In this document: piece after piece, positions 48,117-60,790 of the stretch | Layout of the letters: each line of letters begins with the position of its first letter | How positions within the stretch are numbered: the stretch's first letter is position 1 | Assembly: GCA_003254905.1 (NCBI GenBank) | Contig: QANU01007253.1 | Coordinates: forward strand, 8,533-72,532 | DNA length: 64,000 bases | Reading direction: 5' to 3' | Source: Nissolia schottii | Taxonomy: Eukaryota; Streptophyta; Magnoliopsida; Fabales; Fabaceae | Notes under the pieces: model-generated | The model's database searches: none | What the model saw: only the letters and a program-made list of their open reading frames with translations | What the model was told of the DNA's origin: nothing | Program-made: the position numbers and the translations under genes

Positions 48117-48758
48117 TGTAACACCCTAGGTTAGCAGCTTATGCTTAAGTCATAATCTGCGTCCGCTAAGTTGTTATTCGCTGTGTGGGAATACTGGTAG
48201 TCCCTACTTTTTTTCAAAAATAATTAAGTTAAATGAAAATAAAGACCCATTTTTTTTTCTTTTAAAACATAAGTTGTTATTACACGTCAGACTAGAGCCA
48301 TCCGTGTGAACTATCATAAGTCCCATATAGCCGTATAACAGATGAGTGCGAGCATTGTCCTAAATACCAGTGCATACATAAACCCTAAAGTAAACATCCA
48401 ACAGATAAAGTCATACATGGCAGAAATTATAAATAAATGTCATAAATATTGTACTGGTACATCAAAAGGGCCATACGTATCCTAAGCCCGTACATATCAT
48501 TAAGTCTGCAAGTAACATACATCAAAATACACATACAACTATAGCTACTAGCAAAAAGGTGTTATCTCTGATGACAGGGTCTGGTCCGAACTCTGGCTCA
48601 TCCTCGTTGGGCTCCTCCTCTGGCTCAGGGTCTACCGTCCTAAATCTACTGCGAAGGAACCGCCGCCTCTTCGGCGAGGTCGTCATCTAACTCACCTGAA
48701 GCCATAAGTGGGTGGGGGTGAGAACGGTGGTTCTCAGTGGACAACTATGGAGTAGTGG

Positions 48759-51464
48759 TGTAACAACCCAAGTTTTCCCTTTGCTAAAATTCCACTTAAT
48801 AAATAATTAAGACCATGTTAATAAGGAAAAGATGAGATAAAAATAAAATAAAATTCACATATTAATTTAATCTCTGTCGTATTAGTTAAAAATAATAATT
48901 TTGTGATCTCGTGACGTCTGGTGACGTTTGGGTCAATATTAGGTTATTTTTAGAATTTAATTATGACTCAAAGGAGTCTGTAAAATACACTAATATGAAA
49001 ATAATGTGAGAATAATTAAAGAAAGATTTAAATATGAACAAGGAAAATTTCTAGGTCACAACGGTATGTCCGAAATATTTTTAGGATGTTCGGACATAAA
49101 TAGTTAATGAACGAAGACGATCAAAACTACACAGGGAGAAAATAAGAAGACTCTAGGCCAAAGGCCCAAAGTCTCCCACAGCAGCCCCATGTCCCCGAAG
49201 ACACACACATATACAAACACTCCAAAGTTTCAATTCTTCCTCCAAAGGTTTCTAAAACCTAAAACTCTCAAAATTCTCCAAAGTTCCCTCAAGATTCCAT
49301 AATCATCCTTTGCTTCTCATCATCCTAATTCACTCTCAAATTGTTCAAGAAGGTAAGTGAATAGCAAAGCTAGGAGTTTCTCTTCACTTGGTGAGAAGAC
49401 TCCATAACCTAGGTTTTCTAATTATTCCATGGTTTTCATTTTAGGTCAAGAAATTCTCAAGCAAATAAGCAAGGCTTGAATTCCTCTTCTTTATAGCACC
49501 AAGCAACTCTCTAGGAGGTGGGGTAATCTTTAGTTTAACACCTCTTTGGTGATTTTGTTTGGTTAGATGTGTTATTACATGTATGTGTATGTATGTCTCT
49601 ATGTATGTATGCCTAAAATTGTTAGAATTGATGCTAGGCTTAGGAAGACAATTCTGAAGGGTCATGTGACCTGGATTAGATAGGTTTATTGTATGTTATA
49701 GATGTGTGAAAAGTTTATGCAAGTTTCATGGGAAAAAGGGGAAGAAAAGAGAGAAAACCAAAATTTTACAGGTACAGGGCGTCAGGCGCGCCAGGCGCCG
49801 CGCTGAGCGGTGCGCTGGGCGGCATGCTAAGCGGCTGTTCAGGGAGCTTTTGTGTTAAATGCTGAGGGCTCCAGTGGTTGAGGGAAATAGCAGTTCCGCT
49901 GTAACAACCTAAGACTAGAACATGTTATCGAACTCCTTTGAAGCACATATTCTAATATTTAATTTCTATAGTAAAATTGATAGTTGAAGTAGGTGAATAC
50001 ATGATGCAAACGTGCGAAATATATGCTTTATATGAAATCTGCTATATGAATTGTAGTATGACATGCATTCATGACAAGTTCAATTCTTAAGGATTAGAAA
50101 GAACCCTAATATAAGTAAAGAATCTGAATGAACCATAGAGAAACAAGTATGCCGTGCTACAGGTACATGAATGTCAGAAATGCTGAAAAAGGGCTAAAGG
50201 CCCAATGCTGAGAAAAGGCTAAATGCCGTATGCTGAAAAGGCCGTGATCACGTGAGCCAATTATGATCCCACTTCAGGTGGTCCGAGGGGCATCCTGAAT
50301 GTGGAAGCCCGCCACAGGTGGTGTCAATATGGCATACCTGGAGGTGTGCGGTTACCACGCCTTTGCATTGTCGTACGGGGGCAAGCCTAGGTGGGGGTAC
50401 AATATCCGCCCACTGTTGAGGGGTCCCGAGGGGGCACATGGCAGGTGGAAGCCCACCACAGCGGTCACAAAGGACCACCTGGAGGTGCGAGGTTATTCCG
50501 TCATAGTAATGTCAAAAGAGGACAATACTATGGTGGGAATAACATATATTCCAAAAGCTCATTATTATGTAATTCACGAGCATTTAGCATGTTTATTCTG
50601 TTATGCATAAGTATGTGACAAGGTGCATTCTATTTATTCTGACCATTCTATTATGTATGATAGATTACAAGCTATTATCTTGTTATTATGTTGTTACCGT
50701 CAAGAGGACGCTCGAGACGGCTATGTAGGTAAACGTAATGGTAATCAGCACGAGAACATAGTAAGCAAGAGTAGTTCCCAGATCACATAGTAATGTAGAT
50801 AAAGCCATTCAGATAGGCCAGATAATAATCAGTAGGATATGTAGTATACCTGTTCACTTAGAGATCTCTGAGCGGCCTAAGTCCGACCTAATATGAGATG
50901 AGACTTAGGAACTAAAGTTACTTCCAATGAGAACCTACCGTTCTCACTCCCATTACCTTATTGACTTCAGGTACTAATGATGATTCATGTTTTGAGGATG
51001 CCGATGAGCCGCCAGCAGAGTCATGAGCGGCAGTGACAGGAGAGGGACATAGAGAGAGCGGGATGTCCAGAATTTTGCCAAGGGTCTCTAGCAACCCTTG
51101 TATTTTGATATGTATTATGAGATGTTGTATTATGACTCGTGTAGTTAATAATTTGATCTATGTACATATGATGTATCTTATGTATTATATATACAATTAT
51201 GTGACTTTGTATGATGGACCACCTGGATGTATATCGGATGCTCTATTATACTACTGCTATACGCTTTGTTATATTTGTTTTTCAGACGCATGGCTCTAGT
51301 TTCGCAATTATGTAATGTCAATGAAAAGTTTAAAATTGGTCCTTGTTTTCTTAAACCCCTATTTTCGAAAGATAACGATGGACTAAGGTATTCCGATCAG
51401 ATAGCAAACAACCTAGTGAGCTTTGTTTACTACGTATGAGTAAACAATCAGTTAAGGTGTTTCA
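48759..51464 (+). repeat. 5' LTR of element D
   Basis: TGTAACAACCC...GGTGTTTCA, 2706 bases. It contains the perfect 8-bp stem TGTCCGAA/TTCGGACA around AATATTTTT (49067-49096), a strong donor-like AAGGTAAGTG (about 49350), CGCTGAGCGG (about 49801), a foldback region 50240-50500 (for example GCATACC, TGGA, GGTGTGC), the conserved block (50780-50840) and CTTCAGG acceptor-like sequence near 50963. No clear TATA box and no gene. Confidence 0.92.
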
Positions 51465-51466
51465 TT

Positions 51467-51480
51467 TGGTATCAGAGCAG
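51467..51480 (+). promoter_or_regulatory. Primer-binding site of element D (initiator Met tRNA)
   Basis: TGGTATCAGAGCAG two bases after the 5' LTR. Confidence 0.93.
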
Positions 51481-51631
51481 TTTGGTCCAAAAGAGCCTGA
51501 GGACTGAGCTGCACTATGCTTTCGAGTATGATTACGGTGTATGTTCCGGCTAAGTGGTATATGCTAAGTTTCTGTGTACTTGCCTTTTTGGGACTGATCA
51601 CCTCGAATTGCGCAGGTACTACATATTAGGT

Positions 51632-54600
51632 ATGCCGCCGTGCAGGGATACTACACAGTGCACTCCGGAGTCGGCAGAGCTGGCAGACATTCTTAGGAAG
51701 GTGGCCCAAGCTACGGCGTTGATGGTAGCTTCTAATGCGCAACGCAATACTCCTCAGACAGCTTAGGAGATTGAGGCCCTGAGGTATCGGGATTTCTCAC
51801 GAGCTCATTCACCAGTATTTGAAGGAGTAATGGATCCTGAACTAGTCCATGGCTGGATTAGGAAGCTGGAGCAGATTTTTGAGGACCTTGCCTGTACAGA
51901 GCAGCAGAAGGTTAAGTTTGCTTCCAGGATGTTAGAGGGAGCAGTTGGGGAATGGTGGGACACGACTAGACCCCAGTTTGAACGAGATAATGAGCAGGTA
52001 ACCTGGAACGGGTTCAAGGAGGTGTTTCTGGACAAGTACTTCCTGCAGGAGTTACAAGACAGGAAGGAGGCAGAATTCATGGAGTTCAAGCAGGGATCCA
52101 TGACCGTGGCAGAGTATACAGCTAGGTTTGAGAAGCTGTGCAGATATTCTCAGACGTACAGGCTGCACCCGACGGAGGGTTGGAAATGTGCCAAGTATCA
52201 GCGAGGCGTGAAGCCCGAGCTGCGGGTATTCCTGAATGTAGCTGGGATACAAGATTATGCTACCTTGGTTAATACTTGTTTGGCCCAGGAGGAGGCTAAT
52301 CGGAATTTGGCTCAAGTACGCAGTGATAGGTTCAAGAGGAGGTTTGAGGAGGCTGGTAGTTCCCAATCAGAACAGAGAAAGAGGGGATCTTTCCAGGCAC
52401 CACTGGTAGGAAGGGGCAGAGAGTAGTATCCGCCAAGACCACAGCCAGGAATGGGGAGAGTCCAGAGTCAGCCTAGGTCAGGACCATCAGGAGCAGGATC
52501 TCCAGCAGTGAGGTCTCCAGCAGCGGGTACTCCTAGTCGCAGGACTCCAGAGACTCAGCAGCGAGTTGATCCTCGTACACCTTGTCTAAAATGTGGCCGA
52601 GGACATTCTGGAGAGTGCTTAGCAGGTCAGGGAGTTTGCTACAGGTGTGGACAGGCAGGTCACTTCGTCAGGGAGTGCCCAGTGACTCCGCCGCCAGCTC
52701 AACGTCAAGGGAGAGTCTTTACTATGGCAGCTGAAGAAGTCCGAGAGGGCGATGGTTTGATTTTGCGTAAGTGTATGCTTAATGGAAGAACTTTAATTGT
52801 TTTGTATGATTCCGGAGCATCCCACTCCTTTATTTCCTACGCTAGTGTGAAGGAGCTGAGTTTATCTCCTACGACACTGCCGTATACGCTTGCTGTATCT
52901 ACCCCCACTGCACCGCCGGTTAAGACTTGTCAAGTATGTCTTCGATGTCCTTTTCAGCTGCAGGAAAGAGAGTGCGTGGCTGATTTAATCTGTCTTCCCC
53001 TAGTAGGATTGGATGTGGTACTAGGGATGGATTGGTTGAACGCCAACCAAGCAGTTCTTGACTGCGCCAGGAAGCAGGTTATTTTTCCGTCTACAGTTAT
53101 CACTCCCGTAGTTTCCGAGGAGGAGTTACCAATTCTTTATTACTGTCAGCTAGGAGATCAGGGATGTGTTTTCTTTGCATCATCTGAGGTGAAAATTGAG
53201 AGCCCGGAGGTCAAGGACATTCCAGTAGTTCGGGATTATTTTGATGTTTTTCCTGATACTATTCCGGAGTTCCCACCAAGACGGGAGGTAGAGTTTTCTA
53301 TCGATCTGGTACCAGGTACTGGACCTATTTCTATTGCACCGTATCGCATGTCTCCACTGGAATTGCAGGAGTTGAAAAAGCAATTGGAGGAGTTAATGGG
53401 AAGCAGTTCATTAGACCATCACCGTGGGGAGCCCCAATATTATTTGTGAAGAAGAAGGATGGTACCATGAGGATGTGTGTCGATTATAGGCAATTGAACA
53501 AGGTGACAATTAAAAACAAATATCCGTTGCCTAGGATTGATGATCTTCTAGATCAGCTAAGGGGTGCAAAGATTTTTTCAAGGATTGACTTGAGGTCTGG
53601 CTACCATCAGATTAGAGTACGGGAGGAGGATATAGCTAAGACAGCGCTCCGATCTCGTTATGGGCATTATGAGTTCACCGTAATGCCTTTTGGATTGATG
53701 AATGCTCCTGCCATCTTTATGGACTACATGCACAGGATTTTCCGTGAGTATCTGGATGACTGTGTTATTGTTTTCATTGATGATATTCTGGTGTACTCGA
53801 AGAGCGAAGAGGAGCACACTGGACATTTGCGGATCATGTTGGAGATTCTGAGGAACAAAAAGTTGTATGCCAAGCTCTCAAAGTGTGAGTTTTGGGCCAG
53901 AAAAGTGCAGTTTCTGGGTCATGTAGTCTCAGATCAAGGAGTAGCAGTGGATCCCAGTAAGGTGAAAGCGGTCAGAACATGGGAGAGACCTACTTCAATT
54001 ATAGAGTTACGGAGCTTTCTGGGATTTACTGGATATTATCGGAGGTTTATTCAGGGATTTTCGCAGATTGCTTTGCCGTTGACGAAGTTGACCAGGAAGG
54101 GAGCAAAGATGGACTGGTCCGCCGAATGTGAGAGAAGTTTCTGCGAGCTGAAAGAGAGATTAACCACCGCTCCAGTGTTAGTGCTGCCTGATCCCCAGGA
54201 ACCTTTCGAGGTATACTGTGATGCATCAGGTCCTGGACTGGGATGTGTACTGATGCAACGACGCCAGGTGATAGCTTATGCCTCTAGACAGCTGAAGCAG
54301 CATGAGGTAAACTATCCTACACACGATTTAGAGTTGGCTGCGGTAGTTTTTGCACTTAAGATCTGGAGGCATTACCTGTATGGAGTTCGGTTTGAGGTCT
54401 ACTCAGATCATAAGAGTCTGAAGTACCTATTTGACCAAAAGGAGCTGAATATGCGTCAGAGGAGGTGGATCGAATTTCTTAAGGATTATGATTTTAATCT
54501 TAATTATCACCCTGGGAAGGCTAATGTAGTGGCTGATGCTCTGAGCCGGAGGTCTTTGCAGATGGCTCATTTAATGGTGCAGGAAGCGAAGTTACTGGAG

Positions 54601-56109
54601 GAGTTTCGTGATCTCAATTTGACTGTTGCATGTCAACATAACCGGTTGACGTTGTATCCTCTCCAAGTCAGTAGTGATTTCAAGCAGAGGATAGTAGAGG
54701 CTCAGAAAGCTTGCCAGGAGGACACTTAGTGCAAATTCCGCAATGCTGTGGAAGAAGGTAAGATCAAGGAAGTGACAATATGCGAAGATGGGATTATAAG
54801 GTTTGACGGGCGCATTTGCGTGCCCAAGGAAGGCAGTTTAAGGGAGGATATTTTGCAGGAGGCTCACAAGTGTCAGTTCACGATGCACCCAGGTACCACC
54901 AAGATGTACCATGATCTTAAGCAGATGTTTTGGTGGCCAGGATTGAAAAGAGATGTTAAGGATTGGGTACAGAAGTGCTTGGTTTGTCAGAAAGTGAAGA
55001 TCGAGCACCAGAAACTACCAGGGTTGCTGAATCCTCCAGAGATTCCAGAATGGAAGTGGGAGGCCATAGCTATGGATTTTGTTTCAAGCTTACCGCGTAC
55101 TCGAACAGGAGTGGATGCCATTTGGGTAATTGTGGACAGATTGACTAAATCTGCTCACTTTATCCCAATTAAGATGACTTACTCATTGGAGAAGCTTGTA
55201 CGACTGTATGTTAAGGAGGTGGTAAGGTTGCATGGAGTACCATCTTCTATTATTTCAGACAGGGATCCCAGGTTTACTTCTCGATTCTGGACTGCCTTTC
55301 AGAAGGCATATGGGTCGCAGTTGCACTTGAGTTCAGCATATCACCCTCAGTCTGATGGTCAGTCCGAGCGTACCATTCAGACCTTGGAAGATATGCTTAG
55401 AGCATGTACCTTGGACACGCCGGGAAATTAGGAGGAAATGCTACCGCTTATAGAGTTTGCTTATAACAACAGTTACCAGACCAGTATTGGCATGGCTCCA
55501 TTTGAAGCTCTATATGGCCGTAAGTGCCAATCACCGCTCTGCTGGAATGATAGCAGACAGTATAGTGGTTTGGATCCTGAAGAAGCCGAATAAGCAGAAG
55601 AATTAGTCAAGTTAGTGCAACAAAGGATGCGTACTGCTCAAAGTCGACAAAAGAGCTATGCAGATAACCGGAGGAGGCCACTTGAATTCCAAGAAGGAGA
55701 TCATGTTTTCCTAAAGGTTACTCCGGCGACAGGTATTGGAAGGTCTTTGAGGATCAAGAAGCTGAACCCCCGATTCATAGGACCTTTCCAGATCTTGGAA
55801 CGCATTGGACCGGTAGCGTACCGAATAGCTCTTCCGCCGAACCTAGCCAACATTCACAATGTCTTTCATGTTTCTCAGTTACGCAAGTATTATGCATCCC
55901 CCGATCATGTACTTTAACCAGAACAGATACAGTTGAGAGAGGAATTATCCCTACCGCTTACACCGCAACGAGTCATTGACCACAAGATTCGTCAAACGAG
56001 GAACAAGGAGATTCCTATGGTATGAGTAGTATGGGCGAACGGAGAAGTAGAAGAACAAACGTGGGAGTTGAAAGCGGATATGAAGAAAACCTATCCGGAG
56101 TTACTTTGA
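51632..56109 (+). pseudogene. Element D gag-pol polyprotein, broken
   Basis: Homologous along its length to the E polyprotein (MPPCRD start, Retro_gag, [14 protein letters not shown] knuckle, DSGAS protease, [16 protein letters not shown] RNase H, integrase with DFVSSLP, SDRDP and SDGQSE, chromodomain-like tail). Stops: TAG at 51764 and 52424 where E has glutamine; TAG at 54727 and 55429 where E has tryptophan; TAA at 55591 and 55915; TGA at 56023 where relatives have arginine. Near 53398-53422 two small deletions (1 and 6 bases relative to E) shift the frame just before the RT core. The catalytic residues themselves remain. Not translatable as a polyprotein. Confidence 0.94.
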
Positions 56110-56156
56110 GAGGTATGGACTTATCCTTATCTTTCAATTTCGAGGTCGAAATTTTT

Positions 56157-56171
56157 CGAAAGGGGGTAGAA
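56157..56171 (+). promoter_or_regulatory. Polypurine tract of element D
   Basis: CGAAAGGGGGTAGAA directly before the 3' LTR, after the AATTTCGAGGTCGAAATTTTT foldback. Confidence 0.88.
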
Positions 56172-58864
56172 TGTAACAACCCAAGTTTTCCCTTTGCTAA
56201 AATTCCACTTAATAAATAATTAAGACCATGTTAATAAGGAAAAGATGAGATAAAAATAAAATAAAATTCACATATTAATTTAATCTCTGCGTATTAGTTA
56301 AAAATAATAATTTTGTGGTCTCGTGACGTCTGGTGACGTTTGGGTCAATATTAGGTTATTTTTAGAATTTAATTATGACTCAAAGGAGTCTGTAAAATAC
56401 ACTAATATGAAAATAATGTGAGAATAATTCAAGAAAGATTTAAATATGAACAAGGAAAATTTCTAGGTCACAACAGTATGTCCGAAATATTTTTAGGACG
56501 TTCGGACATAAATAGTTAATGAATGAAGACGATCAAAACTACACAGGGAGAAAATAAGAAGACTCTAGGCCAAAGCCCCAAAGTCTCCCACGGCAGCCCC
56601 ATGTCCCCGAAGACACACACACATACAAACACTCCAAAGTTTCAATTCTTCCTCCAAAGGTTTCTAAAACCTAAAACTCTCAAAATTCTCCAAAGTTCCC
56701 TCAAGATTCCATAATCATCCTTTGCTTCTCATCATCCTAATTCACTCTCAAATTAATAAAGAAGGTAAGTGAATAGCAAAGCTAGGAGTTTCTCTTCACT
56801 TGGTGAAAAGACTCCATAACCTAGGTTTTCTAATTATTCCATGGTTTTCATTTTAGGTCAAGAAATTCTCAAGCAAACAAGCAAGGCTTGAATTCCTCTT
56901 CTTTATAGCACCAAGCAACTCTCTAGGAGGTGGGGTAATCTTTAGTTTAACACCTCTTTGGTGATTTTATTTGGTTAGATGTGTTATTGCATGTATGTGT
57001 ATATATGTCTCTATGTATGTATGCCTAAAATTGTTAGAATTGATGCTAGGCTTAGGAAGACAATTCTGAAGGGTCCTGTGACCTGGATTAGATAGGTTTA
57101 TTGTATGTTATAGATGTGTGAAAACTTTATGCAAGTTTCATGGGAAAAAGGGGAAGAAAAGAGAGAAAACCAAAATTTTGCAGGTACAGGGTGTCAGGCG
57201 CGCCAGGCGCCGCGCTGAGCAGCGCGCTGGGCGGCTGTTCAGGGGGCTTTTGTGTTAAATGCTGAGGGCTCCAGTCGTTGAGGGAAATAGCAGTTCTGCT
57301 GTAACAACCTAAGACCAGAACATGTTATGGAACCCCTTTGAAGCACATATTCTAATATTTAATTGCTATAGTAAAATTGATAGTTGAAGTAGGTGAATAC
57401 ATGATGCAAACGTGCGAAATATATGCTTTATATGAAATCTGCTATATGAATTGTAGTATGACATGCATTCATGACAAGTTCAATTCTTAAGGATTAGAAA
57501 GAACCCTAATATAAGTAAAGAATCAGAATGAACCATAGAGAAACAAGTATGCCATGCTGCAGGTACATGAATGTCAGAAATGCTGAAAAAGGGCTAAAGG
57601 CCCAATGCTGAGAAAAGGCTAAATGCCATATGCTGAAAAGGCCGTGACCACGTGAGCCAATTATGATCCCACTTCAGGAGGTCCGAGGGGCATCCTGAAT
57701 GTGGAAGCCCGCCACAGGTGGTGTCCATATGGCATACCTGGAGGTGTGTGGTTACCACGCCTTGCATTGTCGTACGGGGGCAAGCCTAGGTGGGGGTACA
57801 ATATCCGCCCACTGTCGAGGGGTCCCGAGGGGGTACACGGCAGGTGCAAGCCCACCACAGCGGTCACAAAGGACCACCTGGAGGTGCGAGGTTATTCCGT
57901 CATAGTAATGTCAAGAGAGGACAATACTATGGTGGGAATAACATATATTCCAAAAGCTCATTATTATGTAATGCACGAGCATTTAGCATGTTTATTATGT
58001 TATGCATAAGTATGTGACAAGGTGCATTCTAGTTATTCTGACCATTCTATTATGTATGAGAGATTACAAGCTATTATCCTGTTATTATGTTGTTACCGTC
58101 AAGAGGACGCTCGAGACGGCTATGTAGGTAAACGTAATGGTAATCAGCACGAGAACATAGTAAACAAGAGTAGTTCACAGATCACATAGTAATGTAGATA
58201 AAGCCGTTCAGATTGGCTAGATAATAATCAGTAGGATATGTAGTATACCTGTTCACTTAGAGATCTCTGAGCGGCCTGAAGTCCTACCTAATATGAGACG
58301 AGACTTAGGAACTAAAGTTACTTCCACTGAGAACCTACCGTTCTCACTCCCATTACCTTATTGACTTCAGGTACTGATGATGATTCATGTTTTGAGGATG
58401 CCGATGAGCCGCCAGCAGAGTCATGAGCGGCAGTGACAGGAGAGGGACATAGAGAGAGCGGGATGTCCAGAATTTTGCCAAGGGTCTCTAGCAACCCTTG
58501 TATTTTGATATGTATTATGAGATGCTGTATTATGACTCATGTAGTTAATAATTTGATCTATGTACATATGATGTATCTTATGTATTATATATACAATTAT
58601 GTGACTTTGTATGATGGACCACTTGGATGTATATCGGATGCTCTATTATACTACTGCTATACGCTTTGTTATATTTGTTTTTCAGACGCATGGCTCTAGT
58701 TTCGCAATTATGTAATGTCAATGAAAAGTTTAAAATTAGTCCTTATTTTCTTAAACCCCTATTTTCGAAAGATAACGATGGACTAAGGTATTCTGATCAG
58801 ATAGCAAACAACCTAGTGAGCTTTGTTTACTACGTACGAGTAAACAGTCAGCTAGGGTGTTTCA
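56172..58864 (+). repeat. 3' LTR of element D
   Basis: 2693 bases, nearly identical to the 5' LTR: AATATTTTT hairpin at 56479-56508, donor-like AAGGTAAGTG near 56762, foldback region 57650-57900, conserved block 58186-58250. It ends GGTGTTTCA followed by AGTGG. No gene. Confidence 0.93.
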
Positions 58865-59188
58865 AGTGGGGATCTGGTTACTCAATTATGGTTCCGGCCG
58901 TCCAGGAGATCTCTAAGTGTTCATGCATCTAGACACCCTACCTGTTCTTTCTTGCCTAAGTTCCTGAGCGGCTTTATCTAATTACTAGGTGACTGGGATC
59001 TAATTTTTCTTACTAAGTTCTCGAGCTTCATCATTAGACTCGCGGTGCTACTGTGACTGTCTCGTACGTCACGGACGGTTTACTGAACATGCAGTCGTAA
59101 CCATACATATACATAACTAAACGTAGTCAGATGTAATTATGCAGCTTATACAATTATCAAATAAATATAATGCATGAGGGGATCGGGG

Positions 59189-59402
59189 TTCTCTTACGTC
59201 TGGGGGAGAAGATCTCTCTTTTTCTTTCTCTGTCCACGTCTGGGGGACAGTCCTCCGCCACGTTTGGGGGCATAGGTTGTTCACCACAACTGGGGGTACG
59301 CCTGATGCCACGTCTGGGGCATATCTTTCTTTCTTTGATCCACGTCTGGGGGATCCTTTCGCCACGTCTGGGGGCGTTACTTACACCACGTCTGGGGGTG
59401 TA
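59189..59402 (-). repeat. Stem-loop array with constant ACGTCTGGG loop in LTR A'
   Basis: Eight units, given on the plus strand. Stems: TTCTC/GAGAA (59189-59210, shifted register), CTGTCC/GGACAG (59230-59250), GCC/GGC (59257-59271), ACC/GGT (about 59283), ATGCC/GGCAT (59305-59322), GATCC/GGATC (59337-59355), CGCC/GGCG (59360-59376) and TACACC/GGTGTA (59382-59402). The loop is ACGTCTGGG or a close variant throughout; in the LTR's own sense it reads CCCAGACGT. Stem sequence changes on both arms together. Confidence 0.85.
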
Positions 59403-59842
59403 CTTACTCGTCTTTTAAATGTCATGACATGAAAGCGCAAGCGTTCCTTACTTTCTTTTCTCTCGTTCGGGTGGAAACCTGGGTTTAGATCTTTATCTGC
59501 GTATCATAATCATAACCCAGTCCATCTCGCACGGCTGGGGAGGGGCTTGTCAGGTATGACGTGCCAAGAGAGGGATTCCTATCACATAACTATGTCATAA
59601 CTTCGGGCTACTCCGACCCTCTGTGGTCAGGGCCCGTCTTTAGACTTAACTGTTTCCCTAAATTACATTACCATCTTTGCACATTAATTTATTTAATTCT
59701 AGCGATCTATGGTTGCCCTAAGTCCTGTGGCAACACTGCCTCATGATGCATGCACTGCTTGGTACTCATAATCTATTCTTGTTCTCTGCACCCCTTGGGT
59801 GGCTCATAGTAATGCAAATGACATAATGCAACTGAATAAACA

Positions 59843-60094
59843 NNNNNNNNNNNNNNNNNNNNNNNNNNNNNNNNNNNNNNNNNNNNNNNNNNNNNNNNNN
59901 NNNNNNNNNNNNNNNNNNNNNNNNNNNNNNNNNNNNNNNNNNNNNNNNNNNNNNNNNNNNNNNNNNNNNNNNNNNNNNNNNNNNNNNNNNNNNNNNNNNN
60001 NNNNNNNNNNNNNNNNNNNNNNNNNNNNNNNNNNNNNNNNNNNNNNNNNNNNNNNNNNNNNNNNNNNNNNNNNNNNNNNNNNNNNNNNNNNNNN
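59843..60094. other. Assembly gap (252 N)
   Basis: A run of N inside LTR A'. Reading frames crossing it are artefacts. Confidence 1.
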
Positions 60095-60269
60095 TCATAC
60101 ACTTGATTTTCTCTTGTTCTCTTGCTACCATGCACTCTCAAGACCCTATTTGCATCTTCCTCTAAAACTTCCACTAAATATTCTCCTAAGTTCCCTCCTC
60201 CAAAACCGAAATGTCCTTTCCCTTGTACCACTCTAAACTCATGTTTGTCACACATAAAATCTTTTACCC

Positions 60270-60790
60270 GAAAAACCCGTTTTTCGTTAGAATTTTTAAT
60301 CAACCATTGACCGATGGACTCAAAGCTTGACCCTAAAGTTTTTCATAGTTCTAAACCCACTTTTTATGAAAACAAACCCAGATTTTTAATTTCCTTACAC
60401 GAAATTACAGTTATGCCCCCATAAGCCCAAAATGCCATTTTTGTCCGAAAATCGATTTTTCTTTGGAATTTTATTTCTCCATAACCCAATGGACTCAAGA
60501 CTTGACCCGAAGGTTTTCAATATCTCTAAACCCATTTTTCATGATAATAAACCCAGATTTTCAACCCTTTTACCCGAAATTACAGATTTGCCCTCTTTTG
60601 ATCAAAATGTCATTTTTGCCCATAAAACCGATTTCCTTCAAAATTTTAGTTAACCACACTCCAATGGACTCATTGGCCCCAAGGTTTTTGATATCTCTGA
60701 ACCCATTTTTGATAAAAAGAAACGCAGATTTTTAATCTAAATACCCGAAATTACAGAAATGACCATTTTGCCCTTTTATGCCAAAAACTC
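60270..60790 (-). repeat. About 175-base tandem repeat in LTR A'
   Basis: Three diverged units, recognised by ATGGACTCA at about 60313, 60488 and 60663, each followed by AAACCCA-type and CCCGAAATTACAG segments. It explains the short plus-strand frames seen here; no gene. Confidence 0.75.

Larger units (their letters stand above)
48759..58864 (+). mobile_element. Element D: full-length chromovirus, mutated
   Basis: LTRs 48759-51464 and 56172-58864, perfect duplication AGTGG (48754-48758 and 58865-58869), primer-binding site and polypurine tract all present; 10.1 kb. The LTRs are nearly identical by eye, so insertion was recent, yet the polyprotein has seven nonsense codons and a frameshift. 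It may have been copied in trans from an already defective RNA, or the stops may have accumulated quickly. Close relative of E. Confidence 0.94.

Noticed and set aside
49299-50610. Frames of about 60-100 residues in D-type LTRs (for example 50299-50610)
   Set aside because: They overlap the foldback region on both strands and are not conserved as protein between D and E.
59189-59402. CRISPR-like repeat array
   Set aside because: The constant part is only about 9 bases, spacing is irregular, the variable parts are paired stems rather than spacers, and the context is a plant LTR.
59766-60303. Frames of 121-176 residues near 59800-60300
   Set aside because: Created by the N gap at 59843-60094 inside LTR A'.
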